Assembly: GCA_937922005.1 (NCBI GenBank)
Contig: CAKZWV010000073.1
Coordinates: 1 to 16,876 of the forward strand
DNA from: an uncultured Clostridia bacterium
GTDB taxonomy: Bacteria > Bacillota > Clostridia > Saccharofermentanales > DTU023
DNA length: 16,876 bases
Direction: 5' to 3'
The position numbers and the translations under genes are program-made. Position 1 is the first letter of the stretch. Each line of letters begins with the position of its first letter. This document shows, in pieces, positions 5,665 to 13,496 of this stretch. Under the pieces are notes generated by a model. That model worked only from the letters and a program-made list of their open reading frames with translations, did not search any database and was not told the origin of the DNA.

Positions 5665-8304
5665 ATGGGAAAAACACTTATTGTCGTGGAGTCGCCGGCA
5701 AAAGCCAAGACCATCAAACGTTTTCTAGGGGACCAATATGAGATTGTGGCCTCAGTTGGTCATATTCGAGATCTCCCCGCTTCAACCTTGGGGGTGGACG
5801 TTCACAACGATTACAAGCCCATTTATATTACTATGCCGGGCAAAGATTCTGTGGTCCGTAATTTACAGAAAAAAGGCAAGCAGGCCGACCGAATCTTGAT
5901 CGCTACCGACCCTGACCGTGAGGGCGAGGCGATTGCTTGGCATGTGGCAAAAGTCCTGAAATTAGACCCCAAGGACGACATTCGGATCAGCTTCAATGAG
6001 ATTACCCCTAAAGCAGTCAGTGAAGCGGTCACCAAGCCCCGTCCCATCAATATCGACCTCGTAGAGGCCCAACAGGCCAGGCGGATTTTGGACCGTTTGG
6101 TAGGCTATGAATTAAGTCCCCTTCTTTGGAAAAAGATACTGAAAGGCTTATCAGCCGGTCGAGTCCAATCTGTAGTGACCAAGCTCATCATTGATCGAGA
6201 GAACGAGATTAAAGCCTTTGTCCCTGAAGAATACTGGAAAATCCAGGCCCTTTTTGCGAAAGAAGGCCTGAAAGCAGGGGAAAAGATGAAGGTCTCCTAT
6301 AAGCTGGTGAAGGAGGGAAAAGATAGCCCTTCTGATCCAGCTAAAGAGGAGGCTAAGGCCACGGGGCCTTTGATGCCTGCCGCCTACCAAGGGATTCTGG
6401 ATGAAAAAGGTAAGATCAAAAGCCTAGTTCCCCACTCCCAAGCAGAGTGCGAGTCTATCGTTTCTGACCTCCAAGGGGTCGACTTTTCTGTGTACGAATA
6501 CAATAGTAGGACCCGGAAGAGATCACCTGGCCCCCCCTATACAACCAGTACCCTCCAACAAGATGCCTCCCGCTTCTTGTCCTTTTCCTCTTCAAGATGT
6601 ATGCGTGTGGCCCAACAGCTCTATGAGGGGGTCAGCATTGAGGGAGAGACCGTAGCCCTCATTACCTATATCCGTACTGACTCCACGAGAACGGCCCCAG
6701 AAGCCTTGGACATGGTCCGGGATCGGATTGGGGCCCTGTATGGAGAGGAGTATTTGCCCAGTAAGAAAAGGTATTTTCGCAAGAAAAAGGGAGCTCAAGA
6801 TGCCCACGAAGCCATCCGCCCCGTCGATATGTCCATTCCTCTTGCTCGGCTCCAGGCCCAACTTACCAGGGACCAATTCCGCCTCTACCAGATGATTTGG
6901 CAGCGCTTTATGGCCTCACAAATGGCAGAAGCCCAGTACAAATCTGTGACGGTCAACATTCAGGGGGGCCAGCACATTTTCCGCCTAAGGGGGGAGCAAT
7001 TGCTCTTCTCGGGTTTTTTGAAGGCCTATGGGGGTGATCAGCAGGCAGCAAAACAAGCAAGTCAGCCTGCCCAGCGCAAGAAAAAGAAAGATGAGGGAGA
7101 AGAAGAGGAAGCTGAGGAAATGGTGGCCGACCTCCCACCTTTGGCCCAGGGAGAGACCCTCTACTGTCATAATTTGGATGCCGAACAAAAATTCACCAAT
7201 CCCCCGCCTCGCTACAATGAGTCTTCCATCATCAAGACTTTAGAGGAATTGGGAATTGGGCGGCCTTCGACCTATGCTCCGACCATTAGTACGGTCCTTG
7301 CCCGAAAATATGTGGAACTCCAAGATCGCAAATTCTATCCCACAAAGCTTGGGATCATTGTCAATGATCTTTTGGAGCAAAACTTTGATAAGATATTAGA
7401 TCCGCAATTCACAGCAGGGATGGAAAATAAGTTAGATGATATTGAATCCAACAAAGAAAACTGGGTGGAGGTCATTGACAACTTCTATAAGCCCTTCCAT
7501 GCGGAAGTAAAGAGCGCCGACGAAAAAATTGAAAAAGTTACCTTCCAGGAAGAAAAAATTGGGGAGAAATGCCCCAAGTGTGGGGAGGGAGACCTGGTGA
7601 CGAAGGCAGGAAGATTTGGAAAATTTATTGCCTGCAATCGTTTCCCTGACTGCGATTATACGAGAAATATTGAAATCAAAGCCCCTGGCAAATGTCCCCT
7701 CTGCGGGTCTGGCCTTCTAGAAAAGACAACTCGCAAGCGCCGGTCTATGAAGTTTTATGTGTGTGATAAAAAAGGCACAGACCCAGATTGTCCCTTTATA
7801 AGCTGGTATTTACCTTTGGAAAAAACTTGTCCCATATGCCACGCTTATTTGGTGAGTAAAAAATCCCGAGGTCGGACCTATGAGGCCTGCTCTAGTCTAT
7901 CTTGTCCCAACAATAAGTTCATGAAATATAAGACGGAGGAGGCCTGGCTGGCTTTGCCAGAGGAAGAGCGGGCCGAACTCCTTCAGGCTGCGGCTCCATC
8001 TGCTGCTAATGATCAAGTAAAATCAACTCCTTCGAGTGAAGGGGAGGAAAGCGCAGAGACCGCAACGACAACAGCCACAGCCAAGAAACCAGCAACAACT
8101 AAGCGATCTACTTCAGCTAAAAAGCCCGCATCAGCTAAGAAAACCACGACGACTAAGAAGACTACGACGACTAAGAAGACCACAACAGCGAGGAAGACAA
8201 CGGCAGCAAAGAAGACAACGACAAGAAAAAGTGCGACCTCAACCAAGACGGCTAAGGCTAGTCCTGAGCCTGAGCCAGAAGTTGCACCGCTAGACCAGGC
8301 CTAA
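5665..8304 (+). CDS. topA: DNA topoisomerase I (type IA) with Lys/Thr-rich C-terminal tail
   Basis: TopA relaxes negative supercoils through a transient 5'-phosphotyrosine link. I chose ATG 5665 over an in-frame GTG at 5614 because it has a purine-rich AGGAGAGGGG site upstream and gives the canonical MGKTLIVVESPAKAK start. The TOPRIM domain (3-115) has E9 and the D82-P-D84-REGE88 motif. The catalytic tyrosine is Y335 in ITYIRTDS. Three four-cysteine zinc modules follow: C636/639/657/663, C677/680/700/709 and C722/725/742/747. An internal charged insert with runs of Lys and Glu lies near residues 465-490. Residues about 775-879 are a low-complexity Lys/Thr/Ala tail ending in acidic and Pro residues. 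It resembles histone H1-like tails and the basic C-terminal tails of actinobacterial TopA, and gives a length of 879 against about 690 in Bacillus. The gene sits between dprA and trmFO, a common Bacillota order. Confidence 0.97.
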   Translation: MGKTLIVVESPAKAKTIKRFLGDQYEIVASVGHIRDLPASTLGVDVHNDYKPIYITMPGKDSVVRNLQKKGKQADRILIATDPDREGEAIAWHVAKVLKLDPKDDIRISFNEITPKAVSEAVTKPRPINIDLVEAQQARRILDRLVGYELSPLLWKKILKGLSAGRVQSVVTKLIIDRENEIKAFVPEEYWKIQALFAKEGLKAGEKMKVSYKLVKEGKDSPSDPAKEEAKATGPLMPAAYQGILDEKGKIKSLVPHSQAECESIVSDLQGVDFSVYEYNSRTRKRSPGPPYTTSTLQQDASRFLSFSSSRCMRVAQQLYEGVSIEGETVALITYIRTDSTRTAPEALDMVRDRIGALYGEEYLPSKKRYFRKKKGAQDAHEAIRPVDMSIPLARLQAQLTRDQFRLYQMIWQRFMASQMAEAQYKSVTVNIQGGQHIFRLRGEQLLFSGFLKAYGGDQQAAKQASQPAQRKKKKDEGEEEEAEEMVADLPPLAQGETLYCHNLDAEQKFTNPPPRYNESSIIKTLEELGIGRPSTYAPTISTVLARKYVELQDRKFYPTKLGIIVNDLLEQNFDKILDPQFTAGMENKLDDIESNKENWVEVIDNFYKPFHAEVKSADEKIEKVTFQEEKIGEKCPKCGEGDLVTKAGRFGKFIACNRFPDCDYTRNIEIKAPGKCPLCGSGLLEKTTRKRRSMKFYVCDKKGTDPDCPFISWYLPLEKTCPICHAYLVSKKSRGRTYEACSSLSCPNNKFMKYKTEEAWLALPEEERAELLQAAAPSAANDQVKSTPSSEGEESAETATTTATAKKPATTKRSTSAKKPASAKKTTTTKKTTTTKKTTTARKTTAAKKTTTRKSATSTKTAKASPEPEPEVAPLDQA
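8146..8181 (+). repeat. In-frame 18-bp tandem repeat in the topA tail
   Basis: Two adjacent 18-bp units (8146-8163 and 8164-8181) differ only in their last base and each encode six residues of the Thr/Lys pattern. Degenerate units continue to about 8235. Because the unit is a multiple of three, slippage would alter tail length without a frameshift. Confidence 0.8.
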
Positions 8305-8383
8305 GCTGATAAGATTAGGTGTAAGCAAGGTCTTGTGGCATTGGGAAACAGGGTAATAGAGAAAGAACTAGGATAGAAAATAC

Positions 8384-11155
8384 ATGGATATAATAGATCA
8401 AGAACAAAAAAAGCCTTCTCAGGTAGAAGACAAAATCATTCGTATTGTAGGAGCAGGCCTAGCAGGATCGGAAGCTGCCCTGACCTTGGCTAAGGCGGGC
8501 TATCAAGTTGAGCTCTATGAACAAAAACCAACTACTTATTCACCTGCTCACCACCTGCCGGGACCAGGAGAGCTGGTTTGCAGTAATTCCCTCAAATCCC
8601 AATATTTGCATGCAGCCTCGGGTCTGTTGAAAGCCGAATTGCTTCAGCTGGGCTCGACCCTTTTGCCCCTAGCTTTTGACCATCAAGTGCCTGCTGGCCA
8701 AGCCTTGGCGATCGATCGAGAAGGCTATTCTAAGGCCCTAGCAGAAGTCATGAAGGCCTATCCCAATCTCCACTATCACGAGGGAGAAATTACAGAAATC
8801 AAAGACCTTCTGCCCAAAAATGAGGAGGAGTATTTGTTGCTGGCCACGGGGCCTTTGACCAGTGATGCCTTGTGTCAAGAATATAAGACACTTTTTGATT
8901 TGGATGATTTGTTTTTCTTTGATGCGGCGGCACCCCTGGTAGAGGCGGATTCGATTGACCAGACTAAGGCATTTTGGGCTTCTCGCTATGGGGATCCAGA
9001 GGAAGAGACGGGGGATTATCTCAATTGCCCCCTCGATGAGGAGACCTATCAGAAGTTTTATACGTATTTGCGTCAGGCCCCTCAGGCTCCTGTGAAAGAT
9101 TTTGATCAAAAGGCTGTCTTTGAAGGGTGTTTGCCCATTGAGGTCATTGCAAGTCGGGGGCCGGAAACCCTTCGTCATGGGTCTTTGAAGCCGGTGGGCC
9201 TCATCGATCCGAAAACGGGCAAGGAGCCCTATGCTGTCGTCCAGCTCCGACAGGATAACCAGGCGGCCAATCTCCTCGGGATGGTGGGCTTTCAGACTCG
9301 ATTGACCTATGAAGCACAAAAAGAATTGTTCTCTATGATACCTGCCCTAGCTTCCGCCAAATACTCCCGCTTCGGTCTTATGCACAAAAATCGTTATCTC
9401 AATTCTCCCAAGCATTTGGACTTGAATTATCATCTTAAAAATCAATCAAATGTATATTTTATCGGTCAGATCAGTGGGACGGAAGGTTATGTGGAGGCGA
9501 TTTCTTCTGGGCTTTTGGCTGCCCTGTCTGTTATGAAGGGGGATGAGGCCTTTGCATCTTCTTTCTATACTTCTACGATTACGGGGGCCCTGTCCCGCTA
9601 TGTGAGCCAGGAGGATCCGGATCATTTTGCTCCCATGAAGGGGGTCTTTGGACTTTTGTCGCCTGTGGATAAGGCGAAGACCAAGCGGATCATGGGGGAT
9701 CACAATCTGGCATACCAGGATTTTGGCAAGAAGTCTTTCCGCCTAGTTTTGGTTTTGCGATCGCTCTTGACGGTCGCGACCTGGGCCAATCGTCATCTAG
9801 ACCTTAGTCAGGCCAAGCTGGCAACGGCCTTCCGACTCAATTATCTCTATGCTCTCTGGGCGGGGATCCAAAATCTGACTGCCCAAAAGGCTGCCAATCC
9901 CAGGATGGTGAGGCACAGGAAGGACCGGGAGGCAGCCCTTGCCCCGATCTTGAAGCAAGATATCCGAGAGATCTGGCAAGAGGAAAAGGCCACTATGCTT
10001 AAGTCTTCTTACGCTTATTCTCTTGATCCTGCTCGAATAGCCCAACACCCTACGGAGCAGCGGGATATCTGTAGATTGATGGTTTTGGAGGCGGGAAAGA
10101 CCTCCCACCATGCCTTCTATGAGATTGGAAAGTTTTTGCAGGCAGGAGACCTCCTTGTTGTCAATAACACCAAGGTCATTCCAGCCCGTCTCCATGGACG
10201 GAAGGCTACGGGAACCGCAGCGGTGGAACTCTTGCTCCTTCGCCGAGAAGAAGGGACCAAGGATGACTGGCAAGTCATCGGCAAACCTGGGAAAAATCTC
10301 CAAGAAGGGGACGTAGTCACCTTTGGGGAAGGCAAGCTCGATGCCAGGGTCCTCCAAGTCTTGCCTAATGGAAACCGCCTGGTCCGCTTCCAGTATGATG
10401 GCATCTGGGAAGAAGTATTGGCAGAGCTGGGTGAAATGCCTGTTCCTCCCTATATTACAGAAAAACTAAAGAATCCAGATGATTACAACACGGTCTATGC
10501 CAAATTTGATGGGTCAGCAGCGGCCCCTACGGCAGGCCTCCATTTTACAACCAAGCTCTTGGAGGATTTGCAAAAGGAGGGGATCAAGCTGGCTGAAATT
10601 ACCCTCCATGTGGGGATTGGGACCTTCCGCCCGGTGAAGACGGATGATATTTTGGACCACGATATGCATAAAGAGTATTATGAGGTCAATGAGGAGGCCG
10701 TCCGCCTCATCAATGAAACCGTGGCCACTGGAGGACGGATCATCGCCGTTGGCACCACTTCCTGTAGGACTTTGGAGACCATAGCCCAAAATCAACATTA
10801 TGAAAAATATAATGACCAGGGTGAGCTCGGTCAGTTGCAGGCAGAAGTAGGAGAGAGCCAGCTCTTCATCTATCCCGGCTTTTCATTCCGTCTCCTGGAT
10901 GGCTTGATCACGAATTTCCACCTCCCTGAGTCGACCCTCCTGATGCTGGTCAGTGCCTTTTATGGGCGAAAACGGATGCTGGCCGCCTATGAAGAGGCGA
11001 TCGCCAAGGATTATCGCTTTTTTAGCTTTGGGGATGCCATGCTGATTCTTCCGGAAGCCCTGGGCAATGGTCAAGCCAGGGCAAAAGCGAAAGCTAAAGA
11101 AAAAACCGCAGATCAAGCCCAGGCCTTGGTGGCTGAAGCAGAGAAGGGAGAGTAA
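8384..11155 (+). CDS. trmFO-queA: TrmFO-QueA fusion: folate-dependent tRNA m5U54 methyltransferase joined to S-adenosylmethionine:tRNA ribosyltransferase-isomerase
   Basis: One open frame of 923 codons carries two complete enzymes normally made separately. Residues 18-460 are TrmFO: FAD-binding GAGLAGSEAA (23-32), C66 in ELVCSNSL, and the catalytic-type cysteine C249 in FEGCLPIEV. They continue through KNRYLNSP and SGTEGYVEAISSG to HFAPMKGVFGLL. TrmFO makes m5U54 in the T-loop using methylene-tetrahydrofolate and FADH2. Residues 538-900 are QueA: HPTEQRDICRLMVLE, NNTKVIPARLHGRK, GEMPVPPYI, SAAAPTAGLHFT, ITLHVGIGTFRPV, GTTSCRTLE, ITNFHLPESTLLMLVSA, and YRFFSFGDAML. QueA makes epoxyqueuosine at position 34. 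The roughly 80-residue stretch between them (460-537) has no family I recognise. A 25-residue Ala/Lys-rich tail ends the protein. The start is ATG 8384 with an AGGA about 10 nt before it. tgt follows 2 nt after the stop. No in-frame stop lies at the junction, so a fusion is the plain reading; a lost stop from assembly error cannot be excluded. Confidence 0.9.
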   Translation: MDIIDQEQKKPSQVEDKIIRIVGAGLAGSEAALTLAKAGYQVELYEQKPTTYSPAHHLPGPGELVCSNSLKSQYLHAASGLLKAELLQLGSTLLPLAFDHQVPAGQALAIDREGYSKALAEVMKAYPNLHYHEGEITEIKDLLPKNEEEYLLLATGPLTSDALCQEYKTLFDLDDLFFFDAAAPLVEADSIDQTKAFWASRYGDPEEETGDYLNCPLDEETYQKFYTYLRQAPQAPVKDFDQKAVFEGCLPIEVIASRGPETLRHGSLKPVGLIDPKTGKEPYAVVQLRQDNQAANLLGMVGFQTRLTYEAQKELFSMIPALASAKYSRFGLMHKNRYLNSPKHLDLNYHLKNQSNVYFIGQISGTEGYVEAISSGLLAALSVMKGDEAFASSFYTSTITGALSRYVSQEDPDHFAPMKGVFGLLSPVDKAKTKRIMGDHNLAYQDFGKKSFRLVLVLRSLLTVATWANRHLDLSQAKLATAFRLNYLYALWAGIQNLTAQKAANPRMVRHRKDREAALAPILKQDIREIWQEEKATMLKSSYAYSLDPARIAQHPTEQRDICRLMVLEAGKTSHHAFYEIGKFLQAGDLLVVNNTKVIPARLHGRKATGTAAVELLLLRREEGTKDDWQVIGKPGKNLQEGDVVTFGEGKLDARVLQVLPNGNRLVRFQYDGIWEEVLAELGEMPVPPYITEKLKNPDDYNTVYAKFDGSAAAPTAGLHFTTKLLEDLQKEGIKLAEITLHVGIGTFRPVKTDDILDHDMHKEYYEVNEEAVRLINETVATGGRIIAVGTTSCRTLETIAQNQHYEKYNDQGELGQLQAEVGESQLFIYPGFSFRLLDGLITNFHLPESTLLMLVSAFYGRKRMLAAYEEAIAKDYRFFSFGDAMLILPEALGNGQARAKAKAKEKTADQAQALVAEAEKGE
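9979..9997 (+). promoter_or_regulatory. Possible internal translation start for a stand-alone QueA
   Basis: AAGAGG (9979-9984) lies 10 nt before an in-frame ATG at 9995-9997, codon 538 of the fusion. This Met coincides with the natural N-terminus of family QueA proteins, since the distance to the PTEQRD motif is as in Bacillus QueA. A free QueA of 386 residues could therefore be made alongside or instead of the fusion. Confidence 0.45.
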
Positions 11156-11157
11156 GG

Positions 11158-12276
11158 ATGTTTTCTTTTGAATTACAGCATATTTGCCAACAAACGGGGG
11201 CGAGAGCAGGAGTCATCCATACCGACCATGGGGATATTCCCACTCCTGTCTTTATGCCGGTGGGGACCCAAGGAACGGTCAAAGGCCTCTATCCGTGGGA
11301 TTTGGAGGAGATCGGGGCCTCGATTATCCTATCGAATACCTATCATCTTTGGATGCGGCCAGGTCCTGAAATTGTCGCCCAGGCGGGTGGCCTGCATTCC
11401 TTTATCAAATGGCCCCATCCTATGCTGACCGATAGTGGGGGCTTTCAGGTCTTTAGTTTGGCGGAAAACCGGGCTATCACGGAGGAGGGGGTCGCCTTTG
11501 CCTCCCATATCGATGGAAGTCGACAGTTTTTAAGTCCAGAGAAGGCCATGGACCTCCAGCATGCCTTTGGGGCCGATATCATCATGCAGCTCGATGAATG
11601 TGTGGCTCTGCCCTCCACTAGGCCCTATGTCAAAAATTCATATTTGCGCAGTATCCGCTGGTGCGAGCGCTGCGCCGAAGCACAAAAGGCCCCAGACCAT
11701 CAGGCCCTCTTTGGGATTGTCCAGGGGGGACTCTACCCTGACTACCGCAAAGATTCCATTGAACAATTGGCTAAATTGGACTTGCCAGGCTATGGGATCG
11801 GTGGTCTTTCTGTTGGAGAGAGCAAAGAAAGCATGCTTGAAATCTTGGACGTCCTTCAAACATGTATGCCAGAGAAGAAACCTAGGTATTTGATGGGGGT
11901 CGGAACGCCGGATTATTTGCTCGAGGGAGTCATGAGAGGCATTGATATGATGGATTGTGTTATTCCCACGAGAATGGGGCGAAATGGCTGCCTCTTTACC
12001 CATACGGGACGGCTAACGGTACGTAATGCCAAATACGCCAGCGACTTTACGTCGCCTGATCCGGCTTGTTCATGTCGGGTCTGCCGGACCTTTACCAGGG
12101 CCTATTTACGTCATCTGATTAAGGCGGGGGAGATGCTGGGGTTGATCCTCGCTTCTTACCATAACGTGTATTACCTGGTCCATCTCATGAAGGAGGCCAG
12201 GGAGGCTATTTTGGCCAATTCCTATGGGGACTTTGTCAAGGAATTTTATAAAACCTATCAATTTGATCAGCGCTAG
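11158..12276 (+). CDS. tgt: tRNA-guanine(34) transglycosylase
   Basis: Tgt exchanges guanine 34 for preQ1 in tRNAs with GUN anticodons, the step before QueA in queuosine synthesis. The 372 residues match the bacterial family over the full length. D92 in LTDSGGFQVF is the general acid/base position. D266 in MMDCVIPTR is the nucleophile position (E. coli D264). VQGG and GIGGLSVGE are present. The zinc site is C304, C306, C309 and H335, the same spacing as in E. coli. AAGGGAG lies 7 nt before the ATG, and only 2 nt separate it from the stop of the TrmFO-QueA frame, so the two queuosine enzymes are co-transcribed. No preQ1 synthesis gene (queC/D/E/F) lies in the window. Confidence 0.97.
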   Translation: MFSFELQHICQQTGARAGVIHTDHGDIPTPVFMPVGTQGTVKGLYPWDLEEIGASIILSNTYHLWMRPGPEIVAQAGGLHSFIKWPHPMLTDSGGFQVFSLAENRAITEEGVAFASHIDGSRQFLSPEKAMDLQHAFGADIIMQLDECVALPSTRPYVKNSYLRSIRWCERCAEAQKAPDHQALFGIVQGGLYPDYRKDSIEQLAKLDLPGYGIGGLSVGESKESMLEILDVLQTCMPEKKPRYLMGVGTPDYLLEGVMRGIDMMDCVIPTRMGRNGCLFTHTGRLTVRNAKYASDFTSPDPACSCRVCRTFTRAYLRHLIKAGEMLGLILASYHNVYYLVHLMKEAREAILANSYGDFVKEFYKTYQFDQR

Positions 12277-12280
12277 TCCT

Positions 12281-12319
12281 GGAGTGACTGCGGCTTGACC
12301 AGGCTTTGTGCTCTGGGAC
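12281..12319 (+). repeat. 39-nt direct repeat, copy 1
   Basis: This copy begins 5 nt after the tgt stop and matches 12351-12389 at 36 of 39 positions. CCAG and CTGG within it can form a small stem. No other copy was seen in the window. Confidence 0.85.
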
Positions 12320-12341
12320 CCCGTGAGGGGGGGCTTAGAGC
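12310..12341. other. GC-rich hairpin between the two direct repeats
   Basis: CCCC (12319-12322) and GGGG (12327-12330) close a GTGA loop, and GCTCT (12310-12314) can pair with AGAGC (12337-12341) outside it. The position between convergent tgt and nif3 suits a transcription end, but no U-run follows on either strand, so intrinsic termination is not supported by the sequence alone. Confidence 0.4.
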
Positions 12342-12350
12342 CGATGCCAA

Positions 12351-12389
12351 GGAGTGACTGTAGCTTGACCAGGCTTTGTGCTTTGGGAC
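12351..12389 (+). repeat. 39-nt direct repeat, copy 2
   Basis: This is the second copy, starting exactly 70 bp after copy 1 and ending 2 nt before the nif3 stop codon. The three differences are CG to TA at 12361-12362 and C to T at 12382. The last change keeps a G-U pair in the small internal stem. Confidence 0.85.
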
Positions 12390-12391
12390 TG

Positions 12392-13459
12392 CTAGTTAAA
12401 ACGGCCTTCGTTTTGGCTCGGTTGGTAGCAGCCGAGTCTGGCACAGCCTTCATCGGTAGAAAGATAGATGGGCGGTAGGGATGTAATGTCATCCTTGCCG
12501 CCTTCTTTTATCTTGTGCTCAAGTTTTTGGCCCAAAGCTGTTAGCGAGTAGGCTTCAGTTAGGCGGTGGCCCAGGGGAAGGGAGAGGACATCACGGAGTT
12601 CAAGGTCAACGATGAGGTTGTGTTTGAGTTCTCCAGTAAGAACGCCAACGACTTGACGGCCCTCTGGGGCTAGAAGGATTTGGAGGCAATCAAGGAGGGG
12701 AACCATGCCAGCTGGAGCAGCGCCAGGGAAGACAAGGAAGGATGGTGTGAAGGCCTGGTTTAAGATCTTTGCCTGGGTACAACGCCCCAAAAGGGGTTGC
12801 CCGACATAGTTATTTTGTAAAGCTCCTTGGAGGATGGTGCGGGAAGTGGGGCCTTGGAGGATCTCCCTAGTCAGGATTCCTAAGGAAGCGCCCAGCTCAT
12901 CCGGAGATAGGGGGGCCTCCAGGTCGATGAGGCGGAGATAGGGGAGGTCTTCTTGGAGGGTCGCAAGGAGCTTGGGGGTCATAAGAAAGGGCAAGGAAAG
13001 CTCTTTTTGGACCCGAGGGTCCTCAAGACTGGCTATGAGGGCCTGGACCTTGTCCTGAGGCCTGATTGAAGCCCTCAGCTTTTTGGCTAGGAAGGCCTGA
13101 TTGAGGGCTTGGGCCAGGCTGTCACTGACTCCGCCTGGGGCCCGGTCCCAAGAGGTATGGAGGGAGATCTGGGAAATTCCAGCCTGGAGACAGTCGATCT
13201 GAAGGCGACCGGAAGCTTCCCCCCCTTGGAGATCAGATATGGGGGAGAAGATGCTTGGATGGTGGGTTATGATCAGGTTGATCTTATTGGCCATGGCATG
13301 CTGGAAGGCCAGGCGATCTAAGTCCAAGCTAAGAAGAATCCCCTGGCAAGGGGCATCTGGAAAAAAGAGTTCCCAACCTTCTTGGTCCCAAGAGGCGGCT
13401 AATGAGCGGGGAGCTAGGAGTTGGGTGATTTGGCTGATTTCTAAGATTGTTTTGGTCAT
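12392..13459 (-). CDS. Nif3/YqfO-family dinuclear metal-binding protein
   Basis: Nif3-like proteins (YqfO in Bacillus, YbgI in E. coli) bind two metal ions in a toroidal oligomer; their physiological reaction is unsettled. The metal-ligand pattern is visible: H66-H67 in IITHHPSIF, D105 in LHTSWDRAPGG, and H298 with E302 in GHRLTEA, spaced as in YbgI. The usual AHTNLD reads LHTSWD. At 355 residues this is the long form, with a middle insertion (about 125-245) where YqfO carries a PII/CutA1-like domain. The ATG at 13459 has an AAAGGAAAG site close upstream. It follows trmK by 37 nt on the same strand, the order seen for the trmK-yqfO pair downstream of sigA in Bacillus. It ends convergent with tgt. 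Confidence 0.9.
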   Translation of the reverse strand: MTKTILEISQITQLLAPRSLAASWDQEGWELFFPDAPCQGILLSLDLDRLAFQHAMANKINLIITHHPSIFSPISDLQGGEASGRLQIDCLQAGISQISLHTSWDRAPGGVSDSLAQALNQAFLAKKLRASIRPQDKVQALIASLEDPRVQKELSLPFLMTPKLLATLQEDLPYLRLIDLEAPLSPDELGASLGILTREILQGPTSRTILQGALQNNYVGQPLLGRCTQAKILNQAFTPSFLVFPGAAPAGMVPLLDCLQILLAPEGRQVVGVLTGELKHNLIVDLELRDVLSLPLGHRLTEAYSLTALGQKLEHKIKEGGKDDITSLPPIYLSTDEGCARLGCYQPSQNEGRFN

Positions 13460-13496
13460 AAATGCTTTCCTTTATAAAATTGGCCCCATATTGTCT

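Noticed and set aside
8036..8293. 85-codon Arg/Gln-rich frame inside topA
   Set aside because: It is a frame shadow of the repetitive topA tail with no start signals.
8738..9319. 193-codon minus-strand frame inside TrmFO
   Set aside because: It is antisense to well-conserved TrmFO motifs and has no recognisable product.
12277..12391. Minimal CRISPR-like array from the two 39-nt repeats
   Set aside because: There are only two units with one 31-nt spacer that is itself a GC-rich hairpin, and no cas genes nearby. The repeats differ at three positions and abut stop codons.
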